This document shows, in pieces, positions 8,322 through 17,779 of a DNA stretch of 64,000 bases (position 1 is the stretch's first letter; every line of letters begins with the position of its first letter). The notes beneath the pieces were generated by a model, which saw nothing but the letters and a program-made list of their open reading frames with translations, did not search any database and was not told the origin of the DNA. Both the position numbers and the translations under genes were made by a program. Source of the DNA: Polyangium fumosum. GTDB lineage: Bacteria > Myxococcota_A > Polyangia > Polyangiales > Polyangiaceae. The stretch spans positions 1 to 64,000 of the forward strand of contig NZ_SSMQ01000005.1 of NCBI RefSeq assembly GCF_005144585.1. Reading direction: 5' to 3'.

Positions 8322-10973
8322 TCATGCCTCTTCGACGCCACGCAGCTCCGGGAACGAAATCTTCCCCGGCGCCTTTACCCCGACCATCGCCTTGCCATCT
8401 TTGTCCGTCACCCCGCCGATCTCGGTCCCATCGTCGAGCGTCAGCACGTAACGCTGATAGGCGAGCGGGTGGCCTTCCTTGTCGACGAGCTCGATGATCG
8501 TAGGCGGTTCCGGCTCAGTCACCGGGGGATCCTTCGCCTTTTCGGGCGAGTTGAGGAGAATCTGCGCGCCGTCCACCTTCACCTCGTTGCGCATCATGAA
8601 CGATGCCCCGGCGTCGGTTTTCAGGAGAATCGCATCTCCCAGAATCTGCGCATACGCGTGCTCCGACGCCATTTGCAATCCGTCCTCGGAAACGGATAGC
8701 TTGCTCGACCCGCCCTTCACCCGCAGGCTGGGCGCGTCGAACTCGATCCCGCCTTCCGTGATCCGTATCGAGCTCTTCCCACACCGGAGAATCAGCTCTT
8801 TGTCCGTACGAATCTCCGTGGTGCCCGTGCTGGAGAGTGAGATCACGCCCTCCACGTGGACCGCGAGCGAGCGCTGCGCCTCATGATGGCCCACCACAAT
8901 CGTATGGCATCCTTGGATCCTCGTGGTGAGATCTCCCATGTACGCGAAATTCGCGTCTCCCGAGACCTCGCGCCGCTCCTGCCCTTCGACCCGCGCGACA
9001 CGATCCCCCGACACCCGCGTGTCCACGTTGCCGCTCGTCACATCGATACGGTTGCCCGACACCTGCGTGGCATGGTCCTTCGCGATCCGCTCGTCCACGC
9101 TTCCGCCGACCCGGAGCCGCGCGTCTCGCCCAATGGCGTCGTCGCGGTCGCGCTCGACCCGGATCGCCTCGTCCACGCGCACATGCAGGGTGTGGTTGCG
9201 TTCCACCACCTCGTCGAGATCCCGCTGCGCGCGCAGGTAAATCTGCTCTTGGTCCTTCTTGTCCTCGAAGCTCAGCTCGTTGAAGCCACCTCGGCCCGGC
9301 GACGATTGCGTGCGGATCCCGCTCCGCGTCTTGTCCTCCGGCAGCCGAAACGAGGGCGGATGCGTGCCGTTGTACATGCACCCGAGCACCATGGGTTTGT
9401 CGGGGTCACCGCCCTCGAACGTCACGACCACCTCCATCCCGACGCGCGGAATGAACTGCGTGCCCCAGCCGGCCCCGCCCCAGGTCTGCATCGTGCGCAC
9501 CCAGCACGAGCTGTGCTCGTTCGACTGCCCCTCCCGATCCCAGTGGAATTGCACCTTGATCTGGCCCATGCGATCGGTATGAATCTCGACGTCCGGCGGG
9601 CCTACGACCGTGGCCGTCAGCGCCACGGTCGCGCTCCGGCGCTTCGGACGCGGCGGGCAAGAGACGACGCTCGCAGGCACGCACGAAAAGCGGTTGCGAT
9701 ACACGTCCCGCTGCCCCTGGGGAGACGCCGCCCCTTCATGCTCCACGGCCGTCACCGCATACTCCCCATTGACGTCGTGTACAGGGTGATCTTCCAGCCG
9801 GAAGCGGTGGCCGACGCCCAGCGCAGGGCAGAAGCTTTCGCCCTCCGCGACATGTGCATCCCGCCGCATCTGGCGCAAAATCAGCGGGGGCTCCTGGCTC
9901 GCGTCGCGCCACTTCGGGAAGAGGAAGGGGGAATGATGCTCGAAGTATTCGAGCTCGGGCCCCGCGAGCTCCCCGCCGAGCGAATCCACCGGCGCGCTTT
10001 TCTCGGCAGCCGTGAGCATCGTCATCGGCCGCTCGGGATCGTACTCACGGTGCATGGCAGCGGTCGTGCGCACACGCCGCTCCGGCTCGAATCTCGTCAC
10101 CTTGTCGAACGCCGCGGTGCTCGTGCCCTGGATCGACAGGTAATAAAGCGTCGGACTCGGAAGCTCCACCGCGATCGAAGCCCCCCCCACGTCGGCCGTC
10201 GGGCCGGCGGCCGCGAACGCCGCGATCGCCGCGCCGACCGGGTTGCCATCGTCGATCGGCGCATAGGCGCCGGCGTGATCGGCAAAGAGGATCGTCTCGC
10301 CGGAGAAAAGCTCTGCCAACACCCCTCGCTCGCGGGCGCCGAGCGGCGTCCCCGGAGGCCGCACGCCCACGGCGCTCGCGGCAGCCAAGGCTTCCTCGAC
10401 GGCCTTTCCGCGCTGCGAATAGCGGAAGAAGAAGCCCGACTCGGCGACGAGCCGCCGGAGGAAGCGATAGTCCGTCTCCTCGTACTGCGTGCAATACTCG
10501 CGCGCGGCGTACATGCGCTGAAGGTTGAAGCGCGACTCGATGCCCGCTTCCTTCAAGACCTCCGCGAGGATCTCGTCGACGCGCTTGCCTTGGAAGATGC
10601 GCGAGCGGCGGCGGTGCTTGAGCAGCCATAGACGCGGGACGAGGCGGATCCTGTACTGGGAGACGCCGTGGGCTCCGCGCGCGCCTTCTTGCCGTACAGC
10701 GGCGACGACGCCGTGAAATACCCGTGACGCCCTCCCCGCGCGCAGCAAGAGCAACGCACGCTGGCCGAGCGCGCGTCGCTCGATCGCTCCCGCGGCGTCC
10801 TCCGGGGCGGTCGCCACGACGTCGAACGAATAAAGGCCGGAGAGCGCCTCCTTCCCGCGGAACGAATGCACCGTGAAGTGATCCAGCGGGAAGGGGTGGA
10901 CCATGAAGCGGTACAATACCTGCCCCCCGTCGAGCGAGCCGGCGCCGCGTTCGTTCGATACGCTTGCTATCAT
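8322..10973 (-). CDS. vgrG: full-length T6SS VgrG tip protein with a C-terminal extension
   Basis: The order of domains is VgrG-type. A gp27-like part (about residues 20-430) includes FHGVVAAVRQ, RLVPRLWLLKHRRRSRIFQ and RRLVAESGFFFRY. A gp5 OB-fold follows (about 455-545; PDVEIHTDRMGQIKVQFHWD, then PRVGMEVVVTFEGGDPDKP), and then a DUF2345-like beta-helix with regular repeats. The last 70 residues (ELVDKEGHPLAYQRYVLTLD and beyond) form a transthyretin/Ig-like appendage of the kind that docks cargo. The ATG at 10973 has only a weak ribosome-binding site. Longer upstream frames overlap the PAAR gene and are unlike VgrG. The LysM protein is next downstream and the PAAR gene is divergent. No T6SS sheath or baseplate genes are in the window. 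Confidence 0.93.
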   Translation of the reverse strand: MIASVSNERGAGSLDGGQVLYRFMVHPFPLDHFTVHSFRGKEALSGLYSFDVVATAPEDAAGAIERRALGQRALLLLRAGRASRVFHGVVAAVRQEGARGAHGVSQYRIRLVPRLWLLKHRRRSRIFQGKRVDEILAEVLKEAGIESRFNLQRMYAAREYCTQYEETDYRFLRRLVAESGFFFRYSQRGKAVEEALAAASAVGVRPPGTPLGARERGVLAELFSGETILFADHAGAYAPIDDGNPVGAAIAAFAAAGPTADVGGASIAVELPSPTLYYLSIQGTSTAAFDKVTRFEPERRVRTTAAMHREYDPERPMTMLTAAEKSAPVDSLGGELAGPELEYFEHHSPFLFPKWRDASQEPPLILRQMRRDAHVAEGESFCPALGVGHRFRLEDHPVHDVNGEYAVTAVEHEGAASPQGQRDVYRNRFSCVPASVVSCPPRPKRRSATVALTATVVGPPDVEIHTDRMGQIKVQFHWDREGQSNEHSSCWVRTMQTWGGAGWGTQFIPRVGMEVVVTFEGGDPDKPMVLGCMYNGTHPPSFRLPEDKTRSGIRTQSSPGRGGFNELSFEDKKDQEQIYLRAQRDLDEVVERNHTLHVRVDEAIRVERDRDDAIGRDARLRVGGSVDERIAKDHATQVSGNRIDVTSGNVDTRVSGDRVARVEGQERREVSGDANFAYMGDLTTRIQGCHTIVVGHHEAQRSLAVHVEGVISLSSTGTTEIRTDKELILRCGKSSIRITEGGIEFDAPSLRVKGGSSKLSVSEDGLQMASEHAYAQILGDAILLKTDAGASFMMRNEVKVDGAQILLNSPEKAKDPPVTEPEPPTIIELVDKEGHPLAYQRYVLTLDDGTEIGGVTDKDGKAMVGVKAPGKISFPELRGVEEA

Positions 10974-11157
10974 GAGCGAAGTGTTCCCGTCGGACTCGTT
11001 CGTGATGCCCGAAGGCAAGGTAAGCGAGCCCGCATGCGGATGTCGAGAGGAAAATGGCGCGAGAAGCGACCCGTGGGCTCTTCCCTCCTGGGATCGAGGC
11101 GCAGTAGGATGCCCGGAGAGCTGGCGGCCCACGCGGGCCCCGGCGACGAGGTTTCCC

Positions 11158-11571
11158 ATGGGTGCGCCGGGTGCAAAAGAGGGGGATACGATCCACGGGA
11201 TCGACACGCATATCGTCCTGGTGCCATCCCCCGCCGGACCGGTGCCCACGCCGACGCCCCTGCCGTTCGCTGGAGCCATCTCGGAGCAGGTTGCAGCCAC
11301 CGTTTTCGTGCAAAACAAGGCGGCGGCGACCGAAGGAAGCGGGGCGCGCAACCATCCGGCGCACGTGCCTCCAGGGGGCTCGTTCCTGAAGGCCCCTTCC
11401 AATCAGGCCCGTGTGTTCAAGGGCAGCACGACGGTGTTCTTCGAGGACAAGCCCGCGGCACGCATGGGGGATCCTGCTTTGACCTGCAACGACCCAGCGG
11501 ATGCGCCGAATGGCACGGTGGTCGTCGTCGCCGATGCATGCGGCCCGGGGACGGTTTTCGTCGGCGATTGA
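11158..11571 (+). CDS. PAAR-like T6SS spike-capping protein
   Basis: A 137-residue small protein beginning MGAPGAKEGDTIHGIDTHIV. It carries the conserved pattern of PAAR/DUF4150-type proteins: a Gly/Pro-rich start, FKGSTTVFFEDKPAARMGD and LTCNDPADAPNGTVVVV. The PAAR signature is literally present in KPAARMGDP. GAGG lies 6 nt before the ATG at 11158. It is divergent from vgrG and would sit on the VgrG tip, sharpening it and attaching effectors. No toxin domain is fused to it. Confidence 0.85.
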   Translation: MGAPGAKEGDTIHGIDTHIVLVPSPAGPVPTPTPLPFAGAISEQVAATVFVQNKAAATEGSGARNHPAHVPPGGSFLKAPSNQARVFKGSTTVFFEDKPAARMGDPALTCNDPADAPNGTVVVVADACGPGTVFVGD

Positions 11572-12096
11572 GGAGTTCCTGGCCCATGAAGGACCACGAA
11601 TCCACAAGGGTCCGATCTCGCTGACCTCCACGATCAGGCGGACCGCGCCCTGAAAGGCACGGCGACCTCCCCTGCAGGACGCCGAGCGGGACGACCGTGT
11701 CAACCTCGATCCAAGCTCGGCGTGTAGGTCCCTCTCCTACCTATTTTCGCACATCGTGAACGCTTTTGGCCCGCAGGTGGGCATACCTCATCGGGGACGA
11801 CGACGAACACGTCGCTCACCTCCGTTCCGTGGGCGTGTCTCCCGCCGGTGCATCGCGCCTGGCGGCTTGCGGATCCAGACGGCGCGGAAAAGCGTACTCC
11901 GGCCGTCCCCGAAGCCGCGTTTGCGCGGTTCACGTGCGCTGCGCGCGCCGCCGCTTCATGGCAAGAACCGCGCGTTTCGGGGAGGCCCTGTGCACGGGGG
12001 CGTGACCAGGGCTCGGAGACGGGGGAGCGCAGCACGCATCGGCCTTGCTCCCTGTATCCGCGCGGGTTCAAGGTGTGGTACATGGAGGGCGTGGTT
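11572..12096. other. 525-bp gap without a recognisable gene
   Basis: It lies between the PAAR gene and the Cys-rich lipoprotein gene. After the PAAR stop, a GAGGAG and an ATG at 11586 open only 12 codons, possibly the remnant of a lost downstream gene. The long minus-strand frame here runs antisense into the Cys-rich gene and has no protein-like features. Confidence 0.5.
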
Positions 12097-14367
12097 ATGT
12101 TGGGTCGCATCAGAGACTTTCTTAGGATCCCGCTCTTGCTCTCGGTGGTTTCGATCGGCGCAAGCTGCGCCGTGGGCGAACTCCCCGTCGGCGAAGACGC
12201 GGGCAGCAACGAGGGCGGCGGCGGCGCGGGCGGCAGCGATCTCGGGCCCTGCGGCGTGGACTGTTCGGCGCTCGAGACACCGCAGTGCACGATCGCCGTG
12301 TGCAACACCGGGCAAGAGATCGGCCCGGTCAACACGTGCGTCGTGGTCCCCGCCCCCAAGGGAACCGCGTGCGACGACGGGAAGTTCTGCACCAGCAACG
12401 ACACCTGCGACAGCGGCAAGTGCATCGGCGGAGACACGAACCAGTGCGGGATCACGCCTGATCCGTGCTCGTCGGTCATTTGCTACGAGGAGTCGAAGTC
12501 CTGCGACGTCTTGCCGGTGAACGACGGCACGGCCTGCACCCCGAAGGACCTCTGCCGGATCAACGGCGTATGCAAGCTCGGCGAGTGCCTGGGCGAGGTC
12601 AAGCCCTGCACGTTCTCGCCGCTGAGCGAGTGCAACACGGTGGCCTGCGATTCGGCCACGGGCAAGTGCGTGGGCACCCCCGACTTCACCAAGGACAACA
12701 AGCCCTGCGTGCTCACCGGAGACCTCTGCACGGTCAACCGGACATGTTCGGCTGGGCAATGCGTCGGCGGCGCTCCCAAGGATTGCTCGGCGCTCAACGT
12801 CGGGTGCCAGCGCGGCGAGTGCGACGCCATGACCGGCTTCTGTGGCCCGACGCCCGCGCCGGTCGGGACCTCCTGCTCGGAGGGCGTCGCCGAGTGCCAG
12901 GTGGGCGCGTGCGACGTGAAAGGCACCTGCATCCCCTCGCTCGCGGCCGATGGCAGCGCGTGCAACGACTACAACAGTTGCACCACGGCGAACACATGCA
13001 TGGCCGGCGCTTGCGCGTCCGGCAGTCCGGTCGCGGACTGCGTGTCGTACCTCCACGAGGGCTTCGAAAACTGCCAGAACGGCTGGACCTTCGGCGGTGA
13101 TTGGGAATGCGGCAAGCCCACGAACGTGGGTCCGACCGCGGCCCACATCGGCGAGAATGTCATCGCCACGCAGATCGCCGGCCTGTACCACGTCAACCAG
13201 CTCTTCAGCACCGCGGTCGCGACGTCGCCGGCCATCGACCTGACCCAGGCCGCCAGCCCCCAGCTTTCCTTCTGGGCGTGGGACCACACCGAGGGCGGCA
13301 CCTTCGACGGCTGGAACCTGAAAGTCAGCACCAACGACGGGCAGAGCTTCACGGACGTCACGACGGTGAGCCCTGCCTACGGCCTGACCATCGCCGGCCA
13401 AGCCGCGTGGGGCGGTAATCAATCAGGGGAAGGCTGGAAGAACTACACGGCGGATCTTTCCGCCTACGCCGGGCAGTCGATCCGCCTGCGCTTCGCCTTC
13501 CGCAGCGACGGCGCGTCCGTGTACCCGGGTGTCTACATCGACGAGGTCGTCGTCGCCGAATCACTGCAGATCCCGCTCTACATCACCACGACGTCGCCGC
13601 TCACGGACGTGTATGCGGGGATGAGCTTCTCGTCCCAGATCGTCAAAATCGGCGGCACGAGCAACGCGGAGTGGAGCATTACGGAAGTCCAGAACGCAGG
13701 TTGGCTGACGATCGATCCGACGACCGGCCTGCTCCAAGGCACGCCCACGGCGGCGAACGTGGGGCCGGTGACCGTCATCGTGCACGTCAAGGAGCCGACG
13801 TTGCCCTCGAATTTCGCGGAGAAGACGTTCACCTTCAACGTCAAGCACGACGCGTACTACACGAGCTTCGAGGGTATGTGCCCGGACGGCTGGACGCTGA
13901 CCGGCGATTGGCAGTGCGGTGTCCCCACGACCGTGGGCCCCGCGACGGCGTACCTGGGAACGCAGTGCCTCGCCACGCAGCTCGCCAGCAATTATAGCAT
14001 CTCCCAGACATGGGCGGGGACGACTGCCACCTCGCCCGACATCGACCTCACGGCCGCGCCGAGCCCGACCCTCACGTTCCGCATGTGGATGGATACCGAG
14101 GGCTCGACGTACGACGGTGTTCACCTGGAGATCAGCAACGACGGCGGGATGACGTATTCGGTCCTCAATAGCGTTCTGCCGGCATACCCGCTGACCATCG
14201 CCGGCCAGCCCGCGTGGGGTGGTCACCAGGCCGCGTTCGGCTGGCAGCTCTTCCAAGCGGATCTCTCGGCCTATGCGGGCCAGATCATCCGCCTGCGGTT
14301 CGCTTTCCAGAGCGATCACACCGGGAACTATCCCGGGGTTTATCTTGACGATATCTTCGTCGACTGA
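12097..14367 (+). CDS. large secreted Cys-rich lipoprotein with two jelly-roll modules
   Basis: The start MLGRIRDFLR follows GGAGGG by 7 nt; a signal helix ends in lipobox IGASC (C24). Residues about 45-310 are Cys-rich repeats of the myxobacterial surface type (for example GTACDDGKFCTSNDTC). Two homologous beta-jelly-roll/MAM-like modules follow, at about residues 320-485 and 590-756. Both contain LTIAGQ[AP]AWGG, ADLSAYAGQ and a closing PGVY[IL]D[ED] segment. A cadherin/Ig-like module (TSPLTDVYAGMSFSSQIV, then GLLQGTPTAANVGP) lies between them. It is probably a surface adhesin or protein-capture factor. It leads a run of three secreted lipoprotein genes. The exact function is unknown. Confidence 0.85.
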   Translation: MLGRIRDFLRIPLLLSVVSIGASCAVGELPVGEDAGSNEGGGGAGGSDLGPCGVDCSALETPQCTIAVCNTGQEIGPVNTCVVVPAPKGTACDDGKFCTSNDTCDSGKCIGGDTNQCGITPDPCSSVICYEESKSCDVLPVNDGTACTPKDLCRINGVCKLGECLGEVKPCTFSPLSECNTVACDSATGKCVGTPDFTKDNKPCVLTGDLCTVNRTCSAGQCVGGAPKDCSALNVGCQRGECDAMTGFCGPTPAPVGTSCSEGVAECQVGACDVKGTCIPSLAADGSACNDYNSCTTANTCMAGACASGSPVADCVSYLHEGFENCQNGWTFGGDWECGKPTNVGPTAAHIGENVIATQIAGLYHVNQLFSTAVATSPAIDLTQAASPQLSFWAWDHTEGGTFDGWNLKVSTNDGQSFTDVTTVSPAYGLTIAGQAAWGGNQSGEGWKNYTADLSAYAGQSIRLRFAFRSDGASVYPGVYIDEVVVAESLQIPLYITTTSPLTDVYAGMSFSSQIVKIGGTSNAEWSITEVQNAGWLTIDPTTGLLQGTPTAANVGPVTVIVHVKEPTLPSNFAEKTFTFNVKHDAYYTSFEGMCPDGWTLTGDWQCGVPTTVGPATAYLGTQCLATQLASNYSISQTWAGTTATSPDIDLTAAPSPTLTFRMWMDTEGSTYDGVHLEISNDGGMTYSVLNSVLPAYPLTIAGQPAWGGHQAAFGWQLFQADLSAYAGQIIRLRFAFQSDHTGNYPGVYLDDIFVD

Positions 14368-14377
14368 GGAGCCATCC

Positions 14378-15505
14378 ATGAGCCGACCTGCCAGGATTCA
14401 TCGGCATCTTTTTGTCTGCCTCGCCATGGCCAGCATGGCCGCTGGCGTGTGGGGGGGCTGCTCCGCGGCGCCCGTGGAGAACACGACCGGGTCGAACAGC
14501 ACGAGCAGCTCGTCGTCCGGAAGTGGCGGCGCGGGTGGCGCCGGGGGCACCGGGGGCACCGGAGGAGACATCGACTTCGATGGAGGTGGGGGCGACGACG
14601 ACTCCGGCGCCTGCATCTCCACGAGCGCAGAAGCCCGCCGCATCCCGCTCGACATCGTCTTCCTGATCGACCAATCGGGCAGCATGACGGGCGCGAAGTG
14701 GACGGGGACCACGACGGGCTTGAAGACGTTCTTCAATGATCCGGCGTCGTCCGGCATTGGTGCCGGATTGGTCTACTTCCCGACCCAGGAGCCGTACGAC
14801 TGCGAACCCACGCATTACGCGCTCCTCGACGTGCCCATTGCTGGGCTGCCGGGGAACGCGTTCGACCTGTCGAACTCGATGCCCTTCGACGCCACGGGGA
14901 TCGGTACGCCCACCTGGGGCGCGCTCAAGGGGGCGCTCAGCGCGGCCACCGCCTACCAGGACACGCACCCGACGCACAAGGTCGTCGTCGTCCTCGCCAC
15001 CGACGGCGATCCCCTCGGGTGCGGGTCGGCGACGATCGACGACATCGCGACGCTGGCCAAGAGCGCCCGCGAATACAACGGGGTTCGCACCTATGTCATC
15101 GGCGTGGCCGGCTCGATCATCAACAACCTCCACAAGATCGCGGCGGCGGGCGGGACGACGGCGGCCTACGACATCACGCAGGACATCAGCAAGTTCTCCG
15201 CGAAGATGGGCGAGATTCGCAGCGAAGCGCTCGGGTGCGATTTCGAGATCCCGCCTGCGCCGAACGGCCAGGAGATCGACCCGAACAAGGTGAACTTCAG
15301 CTACATGCCGAAAGGCATGGGCACGCCGAAGATCATCCCCCGCGCCACCGATCTCGCCGACTGCAACGAACTGCCCGGCTGGTACTACGACAGCAACGCC
15401 GGCCCCACGAAGATCATCCTCTGCCCTGCGTCGTGCGCCACCGTGCAGGCCGACAGCAGCGCGAAGGTCTCCGTGCTCTTCGGCTGCGACTCGATCATCC
15501 ATTGA
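14378..15505 (+). CDS. secreted lipoprotein with a von Willebrand factor A domain
   Basis: The lipobox WGGC (C28) is followed by a Gly/Ser/Asp linker. The vWA domain starts at IPLDIVFLIDQSGSM. It has an intact DxSxS metal-site motif and a later VVVLATDGDP, so metal-dependent ligand binding is plausible. A C-terminal module with paired cysteines follows (ILCPASCATVQ). GAGGAG precedes the ATG by 7 nt, and only 10 nt separate it from the Cys-rich gene, so the two are likely co-expressed and may form a surface complex. Confidence 0.88.
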   Translation: MSRPARIHRHLFVCLAMASMAAGVWGGCSAAPVENTTGSNSTSSSSSGSGGAGGAGGTGGTGGDIDFDGGGGDDDSGACISTSAEARRIPLDIVFLIDQSGSMTGAKWTGTTTGLKTFFNDPASSGIGAGLVYFPTQEPYDCEPTHYALLDVPIAGLPGNAFDLSNSMPFDATGIGTPTWGALKGALSAATAYQDTHPTHKVVVVLATDGDPLGCGSATIDDIATLAKSAREYNGVRTYVIGVAGSIINNLHKIAAAGGTTAAYDITQDISKFSAKMGEIRSEALGCDFEIPPAPNGQEIDPNKVNFSYMPKGMGTPKIIPRATDLADCNELPGWYYDSNAGPTKIILCPASCATVQADSSAKVSVLFGCDSIIH

Positions 15506-15599
15506 AACCCCCTTCTCGTGTCGTGGCGCGGCGTGAAGTCGGCGCCGGCCACGCACGGGTTCTTCCGGAAGCCTTACCCTCAACAAAAGTAGGACCAAT

Positions 15600-16694
15600 A
15601 TGCTTAGAAGCAATCGCGTCTATCTCGCCCTCGCCCTCCTGACCACCGCGGCCGTGGCCGAGGGCTGCGGTGGCGGCGAGGATAACGTGGGCGTCGGCGG
15701 CAACGGCGGGCAGGGGGGGAGCACCTCCTCCATGAGCTCCTCGAGCAGCACCGGCGGCACCGGCGGCACCGGCGGCACCGGCGGCGCCGGCGGCGGGGTG
15801 ACGTGCCCGGACGATCAGTTCACGGTGTTCGCCGTCAAGGAGCTCTTTTTCGGCGAGGGCAACAGCGGCGAGTGGAAGAAGTTCGGCTTCAACCTCGACG
15901 ACAAAGTGTCGACCGGGAATTCGGATGACCTCTGCAAGCCGAACGCGGGCGGCACGGGGCAGACGGCCTATCCCGACGGCGACGACGGGAAAGACAATTC
16001 ATTCGGGAAAAACCTCCTGCCCACGATCCTCACGCTCTATCCGGCGTGGCCGCAGGACGTCAACAATGGCGTCAAGAACGGCAACTTCACCGCGCTGGTG
16101 AAGACGCAATGCCTGCCCGCGACGGGCGACGCCCAGGGGCTCACGTCCAAGCTCTTCGGCGGGACGACGCTCGGCATGGCGCCCAAGTTCGACGGGACGG
16201 ACAAGTGGCCGATCGAGCCCGGGCTCCTCAGCGATCCCATGGATCCGCAGTCGTCGACGATCATCTTCCCGAACAGCTCGGTGACGGGCTCGCTCTTCGA
16301 ATCGGGGAAGAACGGGACGTTCATCCTCTCGGTCCCGGTGAAATCGCCGACGAAGAGCACGTCGATCAAGCTGACCTTGCACGCGGCGCGGATGGCCATG
16401 AACCTCTCCGCGGATCGCAAGAGCGCGACGGAAGGCATGATTGGCGGCGTGCTCAACACGGAGGAGTTCGTCGCCGAGGTCAAGAAGGTCGGCGACCTGC
16501 TTGGCTTGTGCGGCAATCCGCTGTTCGACAACCTCTTGAACCAGGTCCGGCAGGCGTCGGACATCATGACCGACGGCACCCAGGACCCGACCCAGACCTG
16601 CGACGGCATCTCCATGGGCCTCGGGTTCGAAATGGTGGAGGCCATCATCGGCGATGTGGGGCCGGCAAACCCGGTGGGGACGGCCTGCCCGTGA
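15600..16694 (+). CDS. secreted lipoprotein of unknown function
   Basis: The signal peptide ends at AVAEGC, followed by a long (GGT)n/Ser linker. The mature part starts at CPDDQFTVFAVKELFFG and carries few paired cysteines. It has no recognised catalytic motif. The segment WKKFGFNLDDKVST, then FGKNLLPTILTLYP, suggests a beta-rich surface domain of a kind seen in other myxobacterial lipoproteins. It lies 94 nt after the vWA gene and ends before a G/C-rich hairpin, so it is probably the last gene of the lipoprotein cluster. Confidence 0.7.
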   Translation: MLRSNRVYLALALLTTAAVAEGCGGGEDNVGVGGNGGQGGSTSSMSSSSSTGGTGGTGGTGGAGGGVTCPDDQFTVFAVKELFFGEGNSGEWKKFGFNLDDKVSTGNSDDLCKPNAGGTGQTAYPDGDDGKDNSFGKNLLPTILTLYPAWPQDVNNGVKNGNFTALVKTQCLPATGDAQGLTSKLFGGTTLGMAPKFDGTDKWPIEPGLLSDPMDPQSSTIIFPNSSVTGSLFESGKNGTFILSVPVKSPTKSTSIKLTLHAARMAMNLSADRKSATEGMIGGVLNTEEFVAEVKKVGDLLGLCGNPLFDNLLNQVRQASDIMTDGTQDPTQTCDGISMGLGFEMVEAIIGDVGPANPVGTACP

Positions 16695-16722
16695 GGGCGG
16701 GCTCGGCGCCATAGACGGGCTC

Positions 16723-16752
16723 GGTGGGGTGGGGGCAGCCCCCTACCCCACC
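16723..16752. terminator. bidirectional terminator hairpin
   Basis: GGTGGGGTGGG pairs with CCCTACCCCACC (one bulged A) around a GGCAGCC loop. It lies between the convergent lipoprotein and thioredoxin genes. Confidence 0.5.
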
Positions 16753-16765
16753 CTTTCTCGCGAAA

Positions 16766-17131
16766 TCACGCGGTCGCGGCGTGGGGCCTGAGCTCGCCGG
16801 GCGGCAAGTGCGCGCGGACCATCTGCAAGAGCTTGTCCCTGCTCGTGAGGCCGACGTGCCGCGCGATCTCCTTCCCGCCCATGAATGCGATGACCGTGGG
16901 AAATCCGCGGATCCCGAAGCGGACGGCGAGCCCGGGCTCATCGTCGCCGTTGACCTCCACGACCTTCAGGCGCCCCGCGCCCTCCGCCGCGATTCCATGA
17001 AGGATCGGCGCGAGAACGCGGCAGGGCGGGCACCAGGTGGCGGTGAAATCGACCAGCACCGGCACGGCGGCGCGCGCCACCTCGGCCTCGAAGGTCTGCG
17101 CTGTGACGGATCGGACAGGGGAGTTGGACAT
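16766..17131 (-). CDS. trxA: thioredoxin
   Basis: A 121-residue single-domain thioredoxin: PVLVDFTATWCPPCRVLAP with active-site C34 and C37, VNGDDEPGLAVRFGIRGFPT with the cis-proline, and VGLTSRDKLL. The site is WCPPC rather than the more common WCGPC, so its redox potential may differ. A strong AGGAAAGGAG precedes the ATG at 17131. It has no signal peptide and so is cytoplasmic. It is divergent from an ECF sigma factor gene across about 100 bp, so the sigma factor may respond to redox stress and drive it. Confidence 0.93.
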   Translation of the reverse strand: MSNSPVRSVTAQTFEAEVARAAVPVLVDFTATWCPPCRVLAPILHGIAAEGAGRLKVVEVNGDDEPGLAVRFGIRGFPTVIAFMGGKEIARHVGLTSRDKLLQMVRAHLPPGELRPHAATA

Positions 17132-17230
17132 GAGACGCTCCTTTCCTCGGGAGGTCTCGAGACGGGCATCCATTACGGCGATCGTTTTGCTGTAATCTCG
17201 GGCGTGCTCGACACCTGACCTTCGGGACCC

Positions 17231-17779
17231 ATGCACGACGCCGACGGTACGGAGGACGTTCTGGAACACATCTCGCGGCTCGCCCTCGCGCGGCGAGCCG
17301 CCCTCGCGGCCCTCGCGCGGAAGGAGGGCGTCTCGCCCGAGGATGCGGTCGATTGCGTCCAGGAGGCCCTCTGCAAGCTCCTGGTGGCCGCGCAGGACGG
17401 CTCGCTCCCGACGGAGGACGAGGATTGGTCCGCGCTCCTCGGGGGCATGGTGCGCAACGCCGCGCGCAACCGGCGGCGACGCCACTTCCTCGCGCGGCCC
17501 CACGACGATCTCGACGCGCACCCGCTCGACGCGGGCGAAGGCATGGCCGCAGACGAGGTGCTCGCGCGCGCGGAGGAGCACGTGCGCCTGCGCGCCTGTG
17601 TCGAGGAGCTGTGCGAGATCCAGAAAGCGGTGGTGACGCTCCGGATGCTGGAAGAACAGCCGGGCGAGGACGTCGCGCACGCGCTCGGCATTACGCCGGG
17701 GTACGTGGCCGTCCTGCTGCACCGCGCCAAGGCGGCGCTGCGCGTGTGCATGACCGGACGCGACGCGGGCCCGTCCTGA
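17231..17779 (+). CDS. ECF-type RNA polymerase sigma factor
   Basis: The protein is 182 residues with region 2 around DAVDCVQEALCKLL and a basic segment RNAARNRRRRHFLARP. Region 4 runs LRMLEEQPGEDVAHALGITPGYVAVLLHRAKAALR. No anti-sigma factor gene is adjacent, so control may be transcriptional or by a distant partner. The thioredoxin gene diverges from it. The ribosome-binding site before the ATG at 17231 is weak. Confidence 0.85.
   Translation: MHDADGTEDVLEHISRLALARRAALAALARKEGVSPEDAVDCVQEALCKLLVAAQDGSLPTEDEDWSALLGGMVRNAARNRRRRHFLARPHDDLDAHPLDAGEGMAADEVLARAEEHVRLRACVEELCEIQKAVVTLRMLEEQPGEDVAHALGITPGYVAVLLHRAKAALRVCMTGRDAGPS

Noticed and set aside
10974-11402. An upstream extension of VgrG to 11402
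   Set aside because: The added residues overlap the PAAR gene antisense and do not resemble any VgrG N-terminus.
11700-12479. A 259-codon minus-strand frame
   Set aside because: It runs antisense into the Cys-rich lipoprotein gene and lacks a ribosome-binding site and domain features.
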